NCBI RefSeq assembly: GCF_000321225.1
Contig: NW_004451008.1
Span: forward strand, 599,025 to 663,024
Length of the DNA: 64,000 nt
DNA from: Odobenus rosmarus divergens
Lineage: Eukaryota > Chordata > Mammalia > Carnivora > Odobenidae
Direction: 5' to 3'
Below the pieces are notes generated by a model, which saw only the letters and a list, made by a program, of their open reading frames with translations, was not told the DNA's origin and did not search any database. Position numbers and translations under genes: made by a program. Position 1 is the stretch's first letter. Each line of letters begins with the position of its first letter. Below are positions 33,201 through 42,934 of this stretch, in pieces.

Positions 33201-35949
33201 TAAGCTGAACCTTAGGGCTCCAAGTGCAGCCCCAAGAGGGAAGGCCGTGAATCACTATATTGTACACCTGAAACCAACATTATGCTGTATGTTAAATAAC
33301 TGGAATTTTAAAACAATTTTTTTTTAAAAAGAGGAAAGGCCAGGGGAGGGGAGGGCCCTGGGCTCCCACTCAGGTCAGTTAAGGTGGGCACTCTGGAAAC
33401 TCGTCTCTGCCCTGAATGATGGGCAGTGGATACCTTTACCTCCTTCAGCTCTGTATACAAGCCCTTCGGAGCACAGAGCCCCAATAACTGACCTGTGGTG
33501 GCCACTGGGGGCCATATTTGCTGGCCACTCAGCGTGTTCTTGGCGAGTGTGCAACCCCAGTGCCCTTGCTCCTCCCCTCCAGCCTCTCCTTCCCTGCCTT
33601 TTCGGGTGAAGTCGTGTTGCCTCCTAAGCATTTTCCTTTATCCTCCTCAGCCTCTTCCACCTTCTACGTATGTGGAGTTTGCCGTGGCTGCCACGGACTG
33701 CGCTGCTCAAGAGGCCACCGATCCAGCCCAGTGCAACCTGCTGGCAGAGAAGGTGAGCGGGCCACGCCGTGCGGACGGCAAAACCGGTGGTAGAACAGAG
33801 CGTCCTCACATCGAGTTAGTATCTTGGGGCCTCAGAGAGAACACTGAAAAATGCCCACTCCCCATGGGGCTGGGTTATGCCAGGCCTTCCTCCATGGTGT
33901 CACCTCCCCACTGAAGAGCTGTCACCAAGTCATCGCCCCACTGAAGGCCCCTGGGGTTCGGAGAAAGACAGAGGCTGTTTCCTCACTGGGCCAAGTCACA
34001 CCCGGCTTCCAGGAGTGTGTTGTAGATTTTCTGGATACACCACTAAGATGAAATCTTTGAAGTCCTTGATGCCGTAATGTCCACTTCTAGGAATCTAGCC
34101 TAAAGAGATCATCAGAGATGTTTGACAGAAATATATCTAATGAGATGATTGATCATGGATTCAAAATGGCCCAAAAGAGACCCGAGTGTCCAACAGGAGG
34201 GCATCATTGAATACAATATGGTACATCAATAAATAGAAAATTATACAGACCCTAAAAATTAGGTTTTGAAAGAATAATGAGTGATATAAGAAAATGTTAT
34301 CATATTATAGTGAGTGAAAAACACAGGGTACGAAATGGTATAGTCACAATGATCCCAATTTTTAAATGATTTTTAATATGTTTAAAAATAAAAAAGAAAT
34401 ACATGTATGTTGACAGAAGTTTTCCTGGGTCACCACAATTTCTGAGATGATGGGTGATCTCTCTTTTTTTTTTTAAGATTTATTTATTTATTTATTTGAG
34501 AAAGAGAGAGCATGAGCGGGAGGGGCAGTGGGGAGGGAAAGGGAGAATCTCAAGCAGACTCTGCACTGAGCATGGAGCCCAATGAGGGGCTCTATGCCAT
34601 GACCCTGAGATCACAACCTGAGCTGAAACCAAGAGTCGGACACGTAACTGACTGCGCCACCCAGGCGCCCCTTATGGGTGATCTCTTACAATCTCAAAGC
34701 ATACCTGGATTTTCTGCCTTCTATTTCGAATTACATATTGTATATCTTCCATAAGGAGAAACTAGAAACTTTTAGGGGCAAATTTGTTTTTAAGGAGTTA
34801 ACAATTGAAGGTTTTTTCCCTTCAACCTGGAGGATCAGTGAAACTGGGGGAGAAAATCCACTTCTTTAAACCAGTTCAAATAACTCTTCTCTTTCTGCGT
34901 GCAGCAATATGGCTTCTGTAAGGCTACACTCACTGAGAAGGTTGGTGGGGAAGATGTGGCCGTGACCTGCACCGTGTTCCAACCACAGGTAAGGGCATTG
35001 TGGGTATACTGGCCCTCATCCTCAGAATACAATGATCCTTTAACATATATGCAGTGTTAGTAACGACAGGGCATTTGGGCCCTGTCCTTCTGAGCCCCAC
35101 AATCTTAAATAGCTCTGGGTATATGGAATCGTCAACAAATGAAAGGTTACTTCCACCGTGTCTTCCCCTCCAGCAAACTAGTGCCTGCAGGAGAGGGCCA
35201 GTGCTCGTGTGAGGCTGACAAATCCTTCTTTCCATTCGCAGGGGGTGGGGGTGATACTCTGAGTTGCGCAGGTGGCCAGATCTGCCCGGCTGCCCACCGT
35301 GGCTGCAGGTGTAGGTGAGAAGCAGGTGACGCTGCTGGTAGAAGCTATAAAGCGGGGGTGCTTTTGCTCGTGGGATATATGTATAAGTCCACCGAGCCCA
35401 AGACAATTGGTGAGAAAGGGGCTACCACAGGCCAGTTATCCCTCCCTTCTGGCTCTGATGACAATCCTTTGCACCTAGGTAGTCCTTTTTGGTCAGATTC
35501 CTTGCCAATAAAAATTATTACTGGGAGAGAATTGGGTGGGGTTCACTCAGAAGCATGAGTGGCCTTGCTTGTGAGCAGAGAGGTAGCTAACCTGGATATG
35601 GTCCTCTCTCCAGTCTTTGCTCCCGCAGCCCCAACCAGACGGCCCCGATGCAGTGGCCCTCGCCCCCGTGGCAGACCCAGCGGCGCCTGCGCCTTCCCCG
35701 GCTGACCGGCCGGCAGCCGCCCTGGTGGTGGGACCCATGGTGGTGGCAGTTCCCGAGGCGCTTCTGCCAGGGCACCGCAGACACTACGACCTGCGCCATG
35801 CCTTCATGGGGGTGGGCTCCGTGGAGTCCGCCTCAGGAGAAACATTCCATGTGGGGAAAGCCCCCAAGGTGGTACAGCCTGGCATTGTTGCTGGTCCTGG
35901 TCCAGTGGTTCGTCCTTGCCCAGGGAGAATCAGATACTTCAAGGTGTAG
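30070..35949 (+). CDS. AHSG: AHSG, fetuin-A (alpha-2-HS-glycoprotein), complete, seven coding exons
   Basis: CDS joined from 30070-30282, 31274-31384, 31751-31835, 32201-32364, 33651-33752, 34905-34988 and 35614-35949: 1095 bases, 364 residues plus TAG. All introns are GT-AG with matching phases. Fetuin-A is a liver-secreted plasma glycoprotein that binds calcium phosphate as calciprotein particles, blocks ectopic calcification and inhibits insulin-receptor signalling. It has a signal peptide (residues 1-18, MRSLALLLCLAQLWG..), two cystatin-like domains (about 27-133 and 144-253) and a Pro/Ala/Val-rich C-terminal domain. All 12 family cysteines are present at 32, 89, 100, 114, 132, 146, 149, 208, 219, 230, 247 and 355; the last pairs with Cys32 in the family. 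Sequons are N99-C-T and N176-G-S; the N156 site of human is lost (N-D-I). The start is chosen for the signal peptide and its agreement with the family. Confidence 0.98.
30745..30843 (+). repeat. Polypurine tract in AHSG intron 1
   Basis: Nearly all A and G for about 95 bases (AGGAAAAGAAAATGGGGAAGG at its start, GAAGAAGAAAC at its end). It lies between coding exons 1 and 2 and could adopt non-B structure. Confidence 0.7.
31274..31384 (+). CDS. AHSG: AHSG coding exon 2: cystatin domain 1 (DTLETTCHVLDPTP)
   Basis: The acceptor is CCACAG|CAG, a NAGNAG tandem (CAG at 31271-31273 and 31274-31276); use of the first gives W-P-Q-Q-P as in the human order. The exon encodes Cys89, Cys100 and the sequon N99-C-T. 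The donor GTGAGT starts at 31385. 111 bases, phase 0 at both ends. Confidence 0.96.
31751..31835 (+). CDS. AHSG: AHSG coding exon 3: cystatin domain 1 end
   Basis: The acceptor TTTCTCCAG ends at 31750 and the donor GTAGAG starts at 31836. It encodes A-V-E-G-D-C-D-F (Cys114) and F-S-K-C-D-S-S-P (Cys132), and ends one base into an Asp codon. 85 bases. Confidence 0.96.
32201..32364 (+). CDS. AHSG: AHSG coding exon 4: linker and cystatin domain 2 start
   Basis: The acceptor GTGCGTAG ends at 32200 and the donor GTAAGA starts at 32365. It encodes S138 (a known family phosphosite, D-S-A-E-D), the C-P-D-C pair (146 and 149), the altered N156-D-I, and the retained sequon N176-G-S. 164 bases, ending in phase 0. 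Confidence 0.96.
33245..33325 (+). repeat. L1 3' end fragment, sense, AHSG intron 4
   Basis: GTGAATCACTATATTGTACACC, TGAAACCAACATTATGCTGTATGTTAA and TGGAATTTTAAAA follow the carnivoran L1 3' end, with an A-rich tail. A heavily truncated insertion. Confidence 0.75.
33651..33752 (+). CDS. AHSG: AHSG coding exon 5: cystatin domain 2 (STYVEFAVAATDC)
   Basis: The acceptor CTCCTCAG ends at 33650 and the donor GTGAGC starts at 33753. The exon carries Cys208 and Cys219 (A-Q-C-N-L-L-A-E-K). 102 bases, phase 0 at both ends. Confidence 0.96.
34050..34430 (+). repeat. Ancient L1 fragment, sense, AHSG intron 5
   Basis: Decayed ORF2/3' pattern: CCACTTCTAGGAATCTAGCC, AACAGGAGGGCATCATTGAATAC, AATGAGTGATATAAGAAAATG and GAAATGGTATAGTCACAATGATCCC. 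No duplication visible. Confidence 0.6.
34463..34672 (-). mobile_element. Can-SINE, antisense, in AHSG intron 5
   Basis: T run then AAGATTTATTTATTTATTTATTTG, AATCTCAAGCAGACTCTGCACTG, GAAACCAAGAGTCGGAC and CACCCAGGCGCCCC. TSD ATGGGTGATCTCT at 34450-34462 and 34674-34686. The body is of the older CAAGAGTCGGAC type. It is the only SINE inside AHSG. Confidence 0.94.
34905..34988 (+). CDS. AHSG: AHSG coding exon 6: cystatin domain 2 end
   Basis: The acceptor TGCGTGCAG ends at 34904 and the donor GTAAGG starts at 34989. It encodes Q-Y-G-F-C-K (Cys230) and V-T-C-T-V-F-Q (Cys247). 84 bases, phase 0 at both ends. Confidence 0.96.
35614..35949 (+). CDS. AHSG: AHSG coding exon 7: Pro/Ala-rich C-terminal domain
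   Basis: The acceptor CTCTCCAG ends at 35613. The exon encodes an Ala/Pro/Val-rich stretch, the conserved H-Y-D-L-R-H segment, and the end P-C-P-G-R-I-R-Y-F-K-V with Cys355. The basic tetrapeptide that precedes the human B-chain is replaced by G-K-A-P-K. A second in-frame acceptor (CCGCAG ending at 35628) could drop five residues. 336 bases including TAG. Confidence 0.96.
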   Translation, partial: SLLPQPQPDGPDAVALAPVADPAAPAPSPADRPAAALVVGPMVVAVPEALLPGHRRHYDLRHAFMGVGSVESASGETFHVGKAPKVVQPGIVAGPGPVVRPCPGRIRYFKV

Positions 35950-36310
35950 ATGTAGGTCAGAGATGAGAAGGTTTGGCCCAGGAACATAGATAGCCACCAT
36001 TTTCTCCAAGTCTGGGTATGGGAGGGGGTCTTGTTTGCTATCAAAGCAGGTGCTATACACGTCTAGATTAATATCAAGTCTTCAATCCCAACTTCTCTTC
36101 ATTCCTCAAGGGATGGAAGCAGAGGGGCAACGCTAGGTCTCATGGAAGGTATAAGGCTGGCAACTTGATGGTCATTGTTTTGATGCTAAGTCACCACCAT
36201 CATGTTCTCGGCCTTCTTTGACCTCACAAAAACAACTGGAACTGGGACTTTGAGAGGTGTTCTTGCCAACCTCATATTTTCTTCTTAATAAAAGCGACTG
36301 AAGGACCTTC
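35950..36310 (+). terminator. AHSG: AHSG 3' UTR with AATAAA polyadenylation signal
   Basis: A canonical AATAAA lies at 36287-36292, 338 bases after the stop codon, in TCTTCTTAATAAAAGCGACTG. Cleavage would fall near 36305-36320. The resulting 3' UTR length fits the roughly 1.5-kb fetuin-A mRNA. Confidence 0.8.
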
Positions 36311-36319
36311 CTTAGTAAA

Positions 36320-38185
36320 GAAGGTTCTAAGCTGAAATGTGGTTATGATTATTGCTTATTCCCTCCAAGCTCACATGTGACCTACCTTCAAAATAACCAT
36401 ATCACAAATGTCCCTAGGCAAAATCTAAGTGAAAATAGAAATAAAACGGAACAAAAATCAGCAGTATTACTATACACAGGGGAAAAAATGAGACCAGGAC
36501 CTGCTCACAAGCCATAGAATGAGCCCATTTCCTTATGAGAAAATCATTCTTTTCATTTCATGAGGGTCAGAAAATACTGTTAAAGGAGGACACAGTGCCT
36601 GAACTTTGTACAAACCAACCATTGGTTTTCCCCAATATCCAGGTAAGGGGGGATTAAAATTGGTAATTAACACAGGAGCCTCACTTTAATTATACCTCTT
36701 CATTATTTATGTTTAAAATAACTGTTGATTATACTGTATACACTTCATTTCATAATAGAGGATTGGTCTTTCTAGCCAATGCATTTTAACACCTTAAGTG
36801 AAAGCTCTGGTTTCTAGTATGAATAAAGGAGGGATGCTCGTATAGTATAGAATAGTAACTAGACAATTCCATTGTTTTTTCCTATTAGCATTAAGTTGTT
36901 CTGAGCAATGTAAAGGATAGGCCCTTTCAGACAGAATTTTAAAGAAGTGAGACTAACAACCGGTTGAGTGGGTTCACTTGAACCAAAGAGACCGGATCAA
37001 GTGTTGATACCTTATTACTGTTTCCTAGAGGTTTTGCCAATATTCCAGTAACCAGAAGGAATGGCCCAGAAGGTAGGAAAACCACTAGGTATTTCAGAAG
37101 CCAGGGAAGATGAGGAAGGTATGGTCGGCTGGGCTAAATGCTGCAGAAAGAGCAATGAGAATAGGACTAAGAAAAATCCATGGGTTAGTTGACTGATTTG
37201 GAGGTCATGGCAGATGTAGTTTCACTGGGAGGATGAGTGTAAAAGCTACTTGCAGGGGGTCAACTGGTTGTAGATGATGAGGAAATGGAGGGACTCATGC
37301 ATTCTCTTTCAAGCAGTTTGATGGTGAACGGTTGGAGAGATAGGATGGAATCCAAAAGGATAACTGGGTCGAGGGAAGATTTCCTTTTCTGGAAAGAGGA
37401 TTTTTCAGCATATTTAGGACAAAATATGGGAAGAGGTGGAAGAAGAAAGAGAGAGGAGATAATGGGGCAGGATGCTGGGAGACATAATTTAGTAGAGACC
37501 TGGGAACGGGAGGGTTTGAGCACCTCTGGTTCTTCCTTAAGGGAACTCGAAAGAAGACCCTGAAAAGGCAACTTTCACCCAGTACTAAAAGAGACTCATG
37601 TGCTTTCCACCCTTGCTACACACAGGTGTTGCCATGAGGGAACACATGGAGTATTAGTCCCAGTGTTTTCGAGGGCAGGTGGTAGATACCCAACCCAACA
37701 TAAGTAAAAGGGGAATGTTACTGCTCTGTGAATTTGGGAATTCAAATGGATGAGTCCCACCTAAGGCACAGCAGGATCCAGGAGTTCAAAAGATACCTTC
37801 TCTCCCCAGCCTTCATCTCCCAGCAAGGTCTGCCTTCAGTCTTAGCCATCATGGCCACTGGCAACCTCACACCTACATCAGCATTAGTGCCTAAGCCTGA
37901 AGAAAGAGAGAAGGGCCAATCCAGAAGAATCAAAGGAGGAGCTCTTCCAGGGGACTAACAGGCACAAAGGCCTAGAGGCAGGAGAGAGAGGTGGACGTGG
38001 CCAAGGATGAGAAAGGAAGCTGGACCAAAGCACGTAAGAGGAGAAGGAGGAGGGTTCTAGAAGATAGGTTGAAGAAGTAGATGGGGCCAGGTCAGGAACA
38101 GCTTTGCCATCCCCGGAAGGAACTGGGGTGTTATTCTCAGGAAAATGGGAAACCACTAAAGGTTGTAAGTGACATAATCTGATTT
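36320..38185. other. Intergenic downstream of AHSG, no gene supported
   Basis: No SINE, LINE or exon is recognised. Purine-rich patches near 37430-37560 and 37970-38050 produce chance open frames. Confidence 0.5.
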
Positions 38186-38189
38186 ACGT

Positions 38190-38410
38190 TAAACAATCAC
38201 CCAGCTTCTGTGGATCTCAACCTGGGGATGGGTGAGGTGGGGCTGAGCAGTATCACCTTTCCCCCAGAGGGATGTTTGAAGGTCAGTGGAGGCGCGCACT
38301 TGGGGGGCTACTGGACAGAGGCCAAGGATGCTACACACTCTGAAATGGACAGGTCAGCCCCAGTAATGAAGGCCCAACAATGAATAATGGTTAGCTAATG
38401 CCCCAAATCT
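38190..38410 (+). repeat. hAT-type MER DNA transposon relic
   Basis: TCTCAACCTGGGGATGG, GGGATGTTTGAAGGTCAGTGGAGG, GGGGGGCTACTGG, AGGCCAAGGATGCTACACACTC and CCCCAAATCTCAATAGCA follow a common nonautonomous mammalian MER element. Subfamily not assigned. Confidence 0.6.
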
Positions 38411-38757
38411 CAATAGCATTCATTTGTTTTTTGTTGTAGGGAAAATGGGTTGTAGCTGGGATAAGAAGAGGACTAGAGCTTTCTAGGGGAGAGAGAAGTG
38501 TGTACCTTAGGGTAAGGTGCTGGGCAGGAGATGTGGTGAAGCCAGGATATAATTTTCAGGTAGAAATCCTAGGAGCTCCTGTTGGGTTTGATATAGGGGT
38601 GAGAAAAAGGGAAGTGAAAGATAACTCCTGGATTTATGACTTTGCAGACTGGGTAGATGGTGGTGCCATTCACGGAGGCAGAGGGCACTGATTCATTTCA
38701 TTTGAGTCACCTCACCTTCTCTCCTCTCTGTCTTGAAATTGTACAATTGATTTTTCT

Positions 38758-38983
38758 TTTCTTTTTTTAAAAAAGGATTTATTTATTTATTGTAGAGAGA
38801 GTGCATGTGCACAAGTGTGGGAGGGGGAGAGGGGGAGAGAGAGAGAGAGAGAATCTCAAGCAGACTCCCCCCTGAGCCCTGAGTGCAGAACCTGACGTGG
38901 GACTCCATCGCAGGACAGTGAGATCATGACCTAAGTTGAAATCAAGAGTTGGCCGCTTAACTGACTGAGCCCCCAGGCGCCCC
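38758..38983 (-). mobile_element. Can-SINE, antisense, older subfamily
   Basis: AAAAAAGGATTTATTTATTTATTG, GAATCTCAAGCAGACTCCCCCC, GAAATCAAGAGTTGGCCGC and GCCCCCAGGCGCCCC. Flanked by ACAATTGATTTTTCT and gCAgTTGATTTTTCT. Confidence 0.92.
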
Positions 38984-39049
38984 TGCAGTTGATTTTTCTA
39001 TGTCAGGTTTACCCATGCCTTGATCTCATGCCTCTCAAGGAAGCAGTGA

Positions 39050-39235
39050 ATCCAACAGACCTGACTGACCTGGGCCAAGCTGCTTCACCTCTCACACCTC
39101 ATTGCCCTCATTCTACAACCAGGTGTATGCAGCAGCCTGGCAGGGCGACCATGAGGATTCAGTGAGATGCTGGAAGTATATGCTTGGACCTTTCTTGACA
39201 CGTGCTAGGTTCTCAGTAAGTGTCCTCCCTCTCTG
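39050..39235 (+). repeat. MIR SINE, sense
   Basis: GACCTGGGCCAAGCTGCTTCACC, CCATGAGGATTCAGTGAGATGC and GGTTCTCAGTAAGTG in MIR order. Confidence 0.55.
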
Positions 39236-40055
39236 CTTCCTGTCCTCTGATTTTGGTGGCTTCAGAAGATTATGTTCTTAACCTCTTAAATGTGTACTCT
39301 CTCCTTAGCAAGTCTCATGATTTAAACTCTCAGGCTTGCACAGATAACATCCAACTTTACGGCTCCAGTTTGGGTCTCTTTTTTGAATTCCGGCATTGCA
39401 TTTCCAAATGTCGCTAGGATTTCCTCACTTGAATTTACCTAGAACAATTTCCTATGTGATTTATTTTATCTAAGAGGTATATACCTGAAGACTCAACATT
39501 ATTCAAAATGTGCATATTCTAGAAAATTGTCTTCACAAGAATAAACATAAGTTAGAGAGGATGAATTATGGAGCTGTTAAGTCTCCTGCTGTTATAGCAC
39601 ATTTTTTGCATTAATGCTGCTCTATATTTTCTCAGCATTTTCTTTAATGTTTTGCAAACTGCTCTCTCCTAAATAAAGAGCATTGCATGTGTCTCACTTA
39701 CTTGCCTTCTTAGTGGCTTTTTAATCACATCTAACTCGTGTTCCAAGGTTATTGAATTTCAGGTGTATTTTTCAGTACTTGTTAACACCACCATGAATTA
39801 ACAATGTTTGATGAATGTTAGGATGATACTAATATTTGCAACTAAGATAACATCGAACATTAGAATAACAGAATAGCGGTCATCAAAATCACTCATCAAA
39901 ATTTTGCTGTTCATGAAAAAAAAGTGTGGTTCCCATGATATTGACAAAGGGTGCTGGGTATTTCTCTTCCATGGGACAGTCATACAGCAATGTCATAAAT
40001 AAGGCTTACAATGTACTTACTTAAAAAATACTCAATCTTTGGCTAATTGCTTTTA

Positions 40056-40274
40056 TCTTAAAAAAATTTTTTTTGAGAGAGAGAGCATGCGTGTGCATGA
40101 GCTGGGGATGGGGGGTTCAGGGAAGGACAGAGTGAGAGGGAGAGACAGAATCTTAAGCAGGTTCCATGCCCAGCACAGAGCCTGATGCAGGGCTCAATCT
40201 CAGGACCCTGAGATCATGACCTGAGCCAAAATCAAGAGTCAGACATTTAACTGACTGAACCACCCTGGTGCCCC
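40056..40274 (-). mobile_element. Can-SINE, antisense, older subfamily
   Basis: TTTTTTTTGAGAGAGAGAGCATG, AATCTTAAGCAGGTTCC, AAAATCAAGAGTCAGAC and CACCCTGGTGCCCC. The flanks cTTTGGCTAATT (from 40038) and CTTTGGCTAATT (from 40278) are the target-site duplication. Confidence 0.92.
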
Positions 40275-40750
40275 AAACTTTGGCTAATTTTTAAAATTGG
40301 GGGAATTCAAGTTGTTTCTAATTTTGTGTATAAGGTGAGACTTTATTGCTATTTTAATATACCACTATTTAAAATTTGCATGATTCAAAATCATGCAATG
40401 TCACTGTCATAAGATATATGTATGTGCAAACTTCAAGTGGTCCATTTGTCTTCCCAACTGACTCCCATCCCTGCATCTTTCCCATTTTGGTTCATAACAC
40501 CTAGTCACCCAACAATTAAAATTTTATTCATCACAAAGAAAATTCTATTTTTTTCATCTTTAAGATTTAAAGCAAGAATATGTAACCTATATAGCACTCC
40601 TAACATTGTTTCCCAGTTAATTGCTTTCATAAAATATTGCTGGTGCTAGTGTATACTATTCCTCCTGCCTCCAGCCCTTTCCCTACCCCCCCACCCAGTC
40701 CCCCATACCCCCAAGGACCACTAGGAATATGTGAAATACAATGCTGACTT

Positions 40751-40954
40751 ACTAGCATTCTTATCACTCTCTCTCTATATATATATAGAGAGAGAGAGAG
40801 AGTGATAAGATATATATAATTCTTATTATATATATATATATAATAAGAATGCTAGTTCTTATTCCACATATAGCATATTCCACATAGCTAGCATATTCCA
40901 CATATTCCTACGTTTGGTCTCTCTCTATATATATATAGAGAGAGAGAGAGAATA
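40751..40954. repeat. Cluster of palindromes and AT/AG microsatellite
   Basis: 40819-40850 is a perfect 32-base palindrome centred on TATA repeats. 40760-40809 is a near-perfect hairpin with CTTATCAC / GTGATAAG ends. The 14-base arm ACTAGCATTCTTAT at 40751-40764 is the exact inverse of 40843-40856. The CTCTCTATATATATATAGAGAG core recurs at 40919-40950. TAGCATATTCCACATA is directly repeated at 40871 and 40889. Confidence 0.95.
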
Positions 40955-41009
40955 CAAAATGTCCATTCAGTAGGTGATGACTCTAACCCTCCTCTCATGA
41001 CCTTCCAGA

Positions 41010-41430
41010 GCTAAGAATGTTCACAATGTTCATCACAGCATTATTTAAAAGAGCAGAAATTGTAAACATCATAAATTCTCTGTAATGATGACTGACTAAA
41101 TTTTGTTACATCCATTCCATAGACTACTACATAGAGATTTTAAATCATGTTACAAAAACATAATAATTCATATAGGAAAATATTCATAATATATTTTGAA
41201 ATCACAAAGCAGGTTTTAAAATTATGATCCTAATTTTGTATATAGGCATATTTATATTTACACACACTCAGGCATGAAAACTACAAGATAACAGAAAGAA
41301 AAACACTAAAATATAAATAGTGATTGTATCTAACTTATGGAATAAAGAGTTGTTTTTCTTTATTGTATTCTTTTCTGTATTTTCTAAACTTTCTATAATG
41401 CTTGTGTATTAATTTTATAGAAAAAGATTT
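41010..41430 (+). repeat. Ancient L1 fragment, sense
   Basis: CACAGCATTATTTAAAAGAGC, GACTACTACATAGAGATTTTAAATC, AATATTCATAATATATTTTG and ATGATCCTAATTTTGTATATAGG follow a decayed L1 ORF2/3' UTR. Confidence 0.65.
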
Positions 41431-41444
41431 TCATTTTATTTTGT

Positions 41445-41668
41445 TTGCTTAGAATGGGGGTTAGCAAACTTCTTCTATCAAGGGCTAGGTCATAAATATT
41501 TTAGGCTTTGTGGGTCATATGGTGTCTGTCTCAGCTACTTGACTCTGCTGTTGTAGCAAGAAACTGCCATAGACAATACCTAAACACAGGGGCATGGCTG
41601 TGTCCCAATAAAACTTTATTTACAAAATTAACAGTGAGCTGCAACTGGCCCTCAGGTGGTAGTGTCCT
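41445..41668 (+). repeat. hAT-type MER DNA transposon relic
   Basis: GGTTAGCAAACTTCTTCTATC, ATTTTAGGCTTTGTGGGTCATATGG, GACTCTGCTGTTGTAGC, GCCATAGACAATACC and CCCAATAAAACTTTATTTACAAAA are the well-known landmarks of a mammalian hAT MITE. Confidence 0.8.
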
Positions 41669-41669
41669 A

Positions 41670-42770
41670 GAACAGTAGAAATAAAGAGAAATGGAATTGG
41701 GAGGAAAATGGTGTTCCTAGAGCCAGGGTGATTCCATGTGGAGTTGGGTGCTGGTCTCTAGAGTCAGAGTGGTCAATAAGAAAGAAGCTAGACTGTTGCC
41801 ATGGGGATGATGAATTTGTCTGAACAATAGCAGAGTGAGGGTGGAGGGCAGGAGTGTAAGCAAGAGCTAAAGGCTTTCCAGCAGAGAGAGAGTGACCAGA
41901 AGGTCAGAAGATGACAGTCACCGGAAGCAGGAGGCTGAGGCAATCATGTGGCATGACTCTCAAAGAAACAGGGTTTATGCAAGCAGAGAGGCCTAACCAT
42001 CCTGGAAATAGCACTGGAAATGGGGAGGGTGCCAGTGTTACCAGATGGAAGCATCTCTTCCACAATTTTTATGGAGCAGCTGTGCCTTCGGTTGAGCCCA
42101 GGAACTGACGAGGTTAATAACATAGGTAGCTTTATTTACTAAGGAAAGGGAATTTCAGAAGGCACAGTGGAAAGAAAGATTTGGGCTCGAGGGATGCTTG
42201 ATGGTATATCAGTTGGCAGGAGAGGCCACAGCACAAGGAAGATGACAGTGCCAAGAGGGGACAGACAGCAAAAGGGGTTCTGTTGGGGGCATGTGGGTCC
42301 TGTGAGGATCAGTGTGGGGAATGTGTAGGCAGTAGTTTGGTGATGCAGGGGCAGGCCGTGGGATGAGTTCACTTCCAGGCCTTCAATACAAGAAACAGCA
42401 GCTATCTCTGGAGGATGCGAGGCCTTTCCCTCACGAGGCCACTGCCATGCCCTCCTCCCCAAGTCTCACCTTACCCAAAGTCCATCCATGGCTCTGTAGC
42501 CTTTGGTCCCCACTGAGACAAGCCCCGATGTAACTGGACTGGGCAATAATGTGTTCATCATCTCTACGGCCTCCTCCATTGTATTCCTTTTTATTTACTT
42601 CACCTCCTCTGGGGGCATTGCCTAGAGGAAGAACTCAATGAGTAAGTAAAAAAAGACTGACCTCCTAAGCAATCTTGCCTCCTTCCAGCAGTCTCATACT
42701 GGGCTCCAGGGGCTTATGCACGAAGACCAGGTTGCAGCACTCCCCTGCCAAAGGAGGATTCGTATGACCA
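41670..42770. other. Intergenic, no gene or repeat recognised
   Basis: Apparently unique sequence. Open frames on both strands (for example minus 42139-42462) have no recognisable product. Confidence 0.5.
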
Positions 42771-42934
42771 CAGGTCTCCAAAGTAGGGGGTGCAAACCCC
42801 CAGGAATGCACAAGATAAATCATTGGCTTGTGGGGGGAAAGGATCAGAAATCAATTTCTCTGGTTTTTAATATTTTACTATATTTATTGGCTGTGTACGT
42901 TTGGTCATATGACAGTGACTTTTCCTTTTAAACA

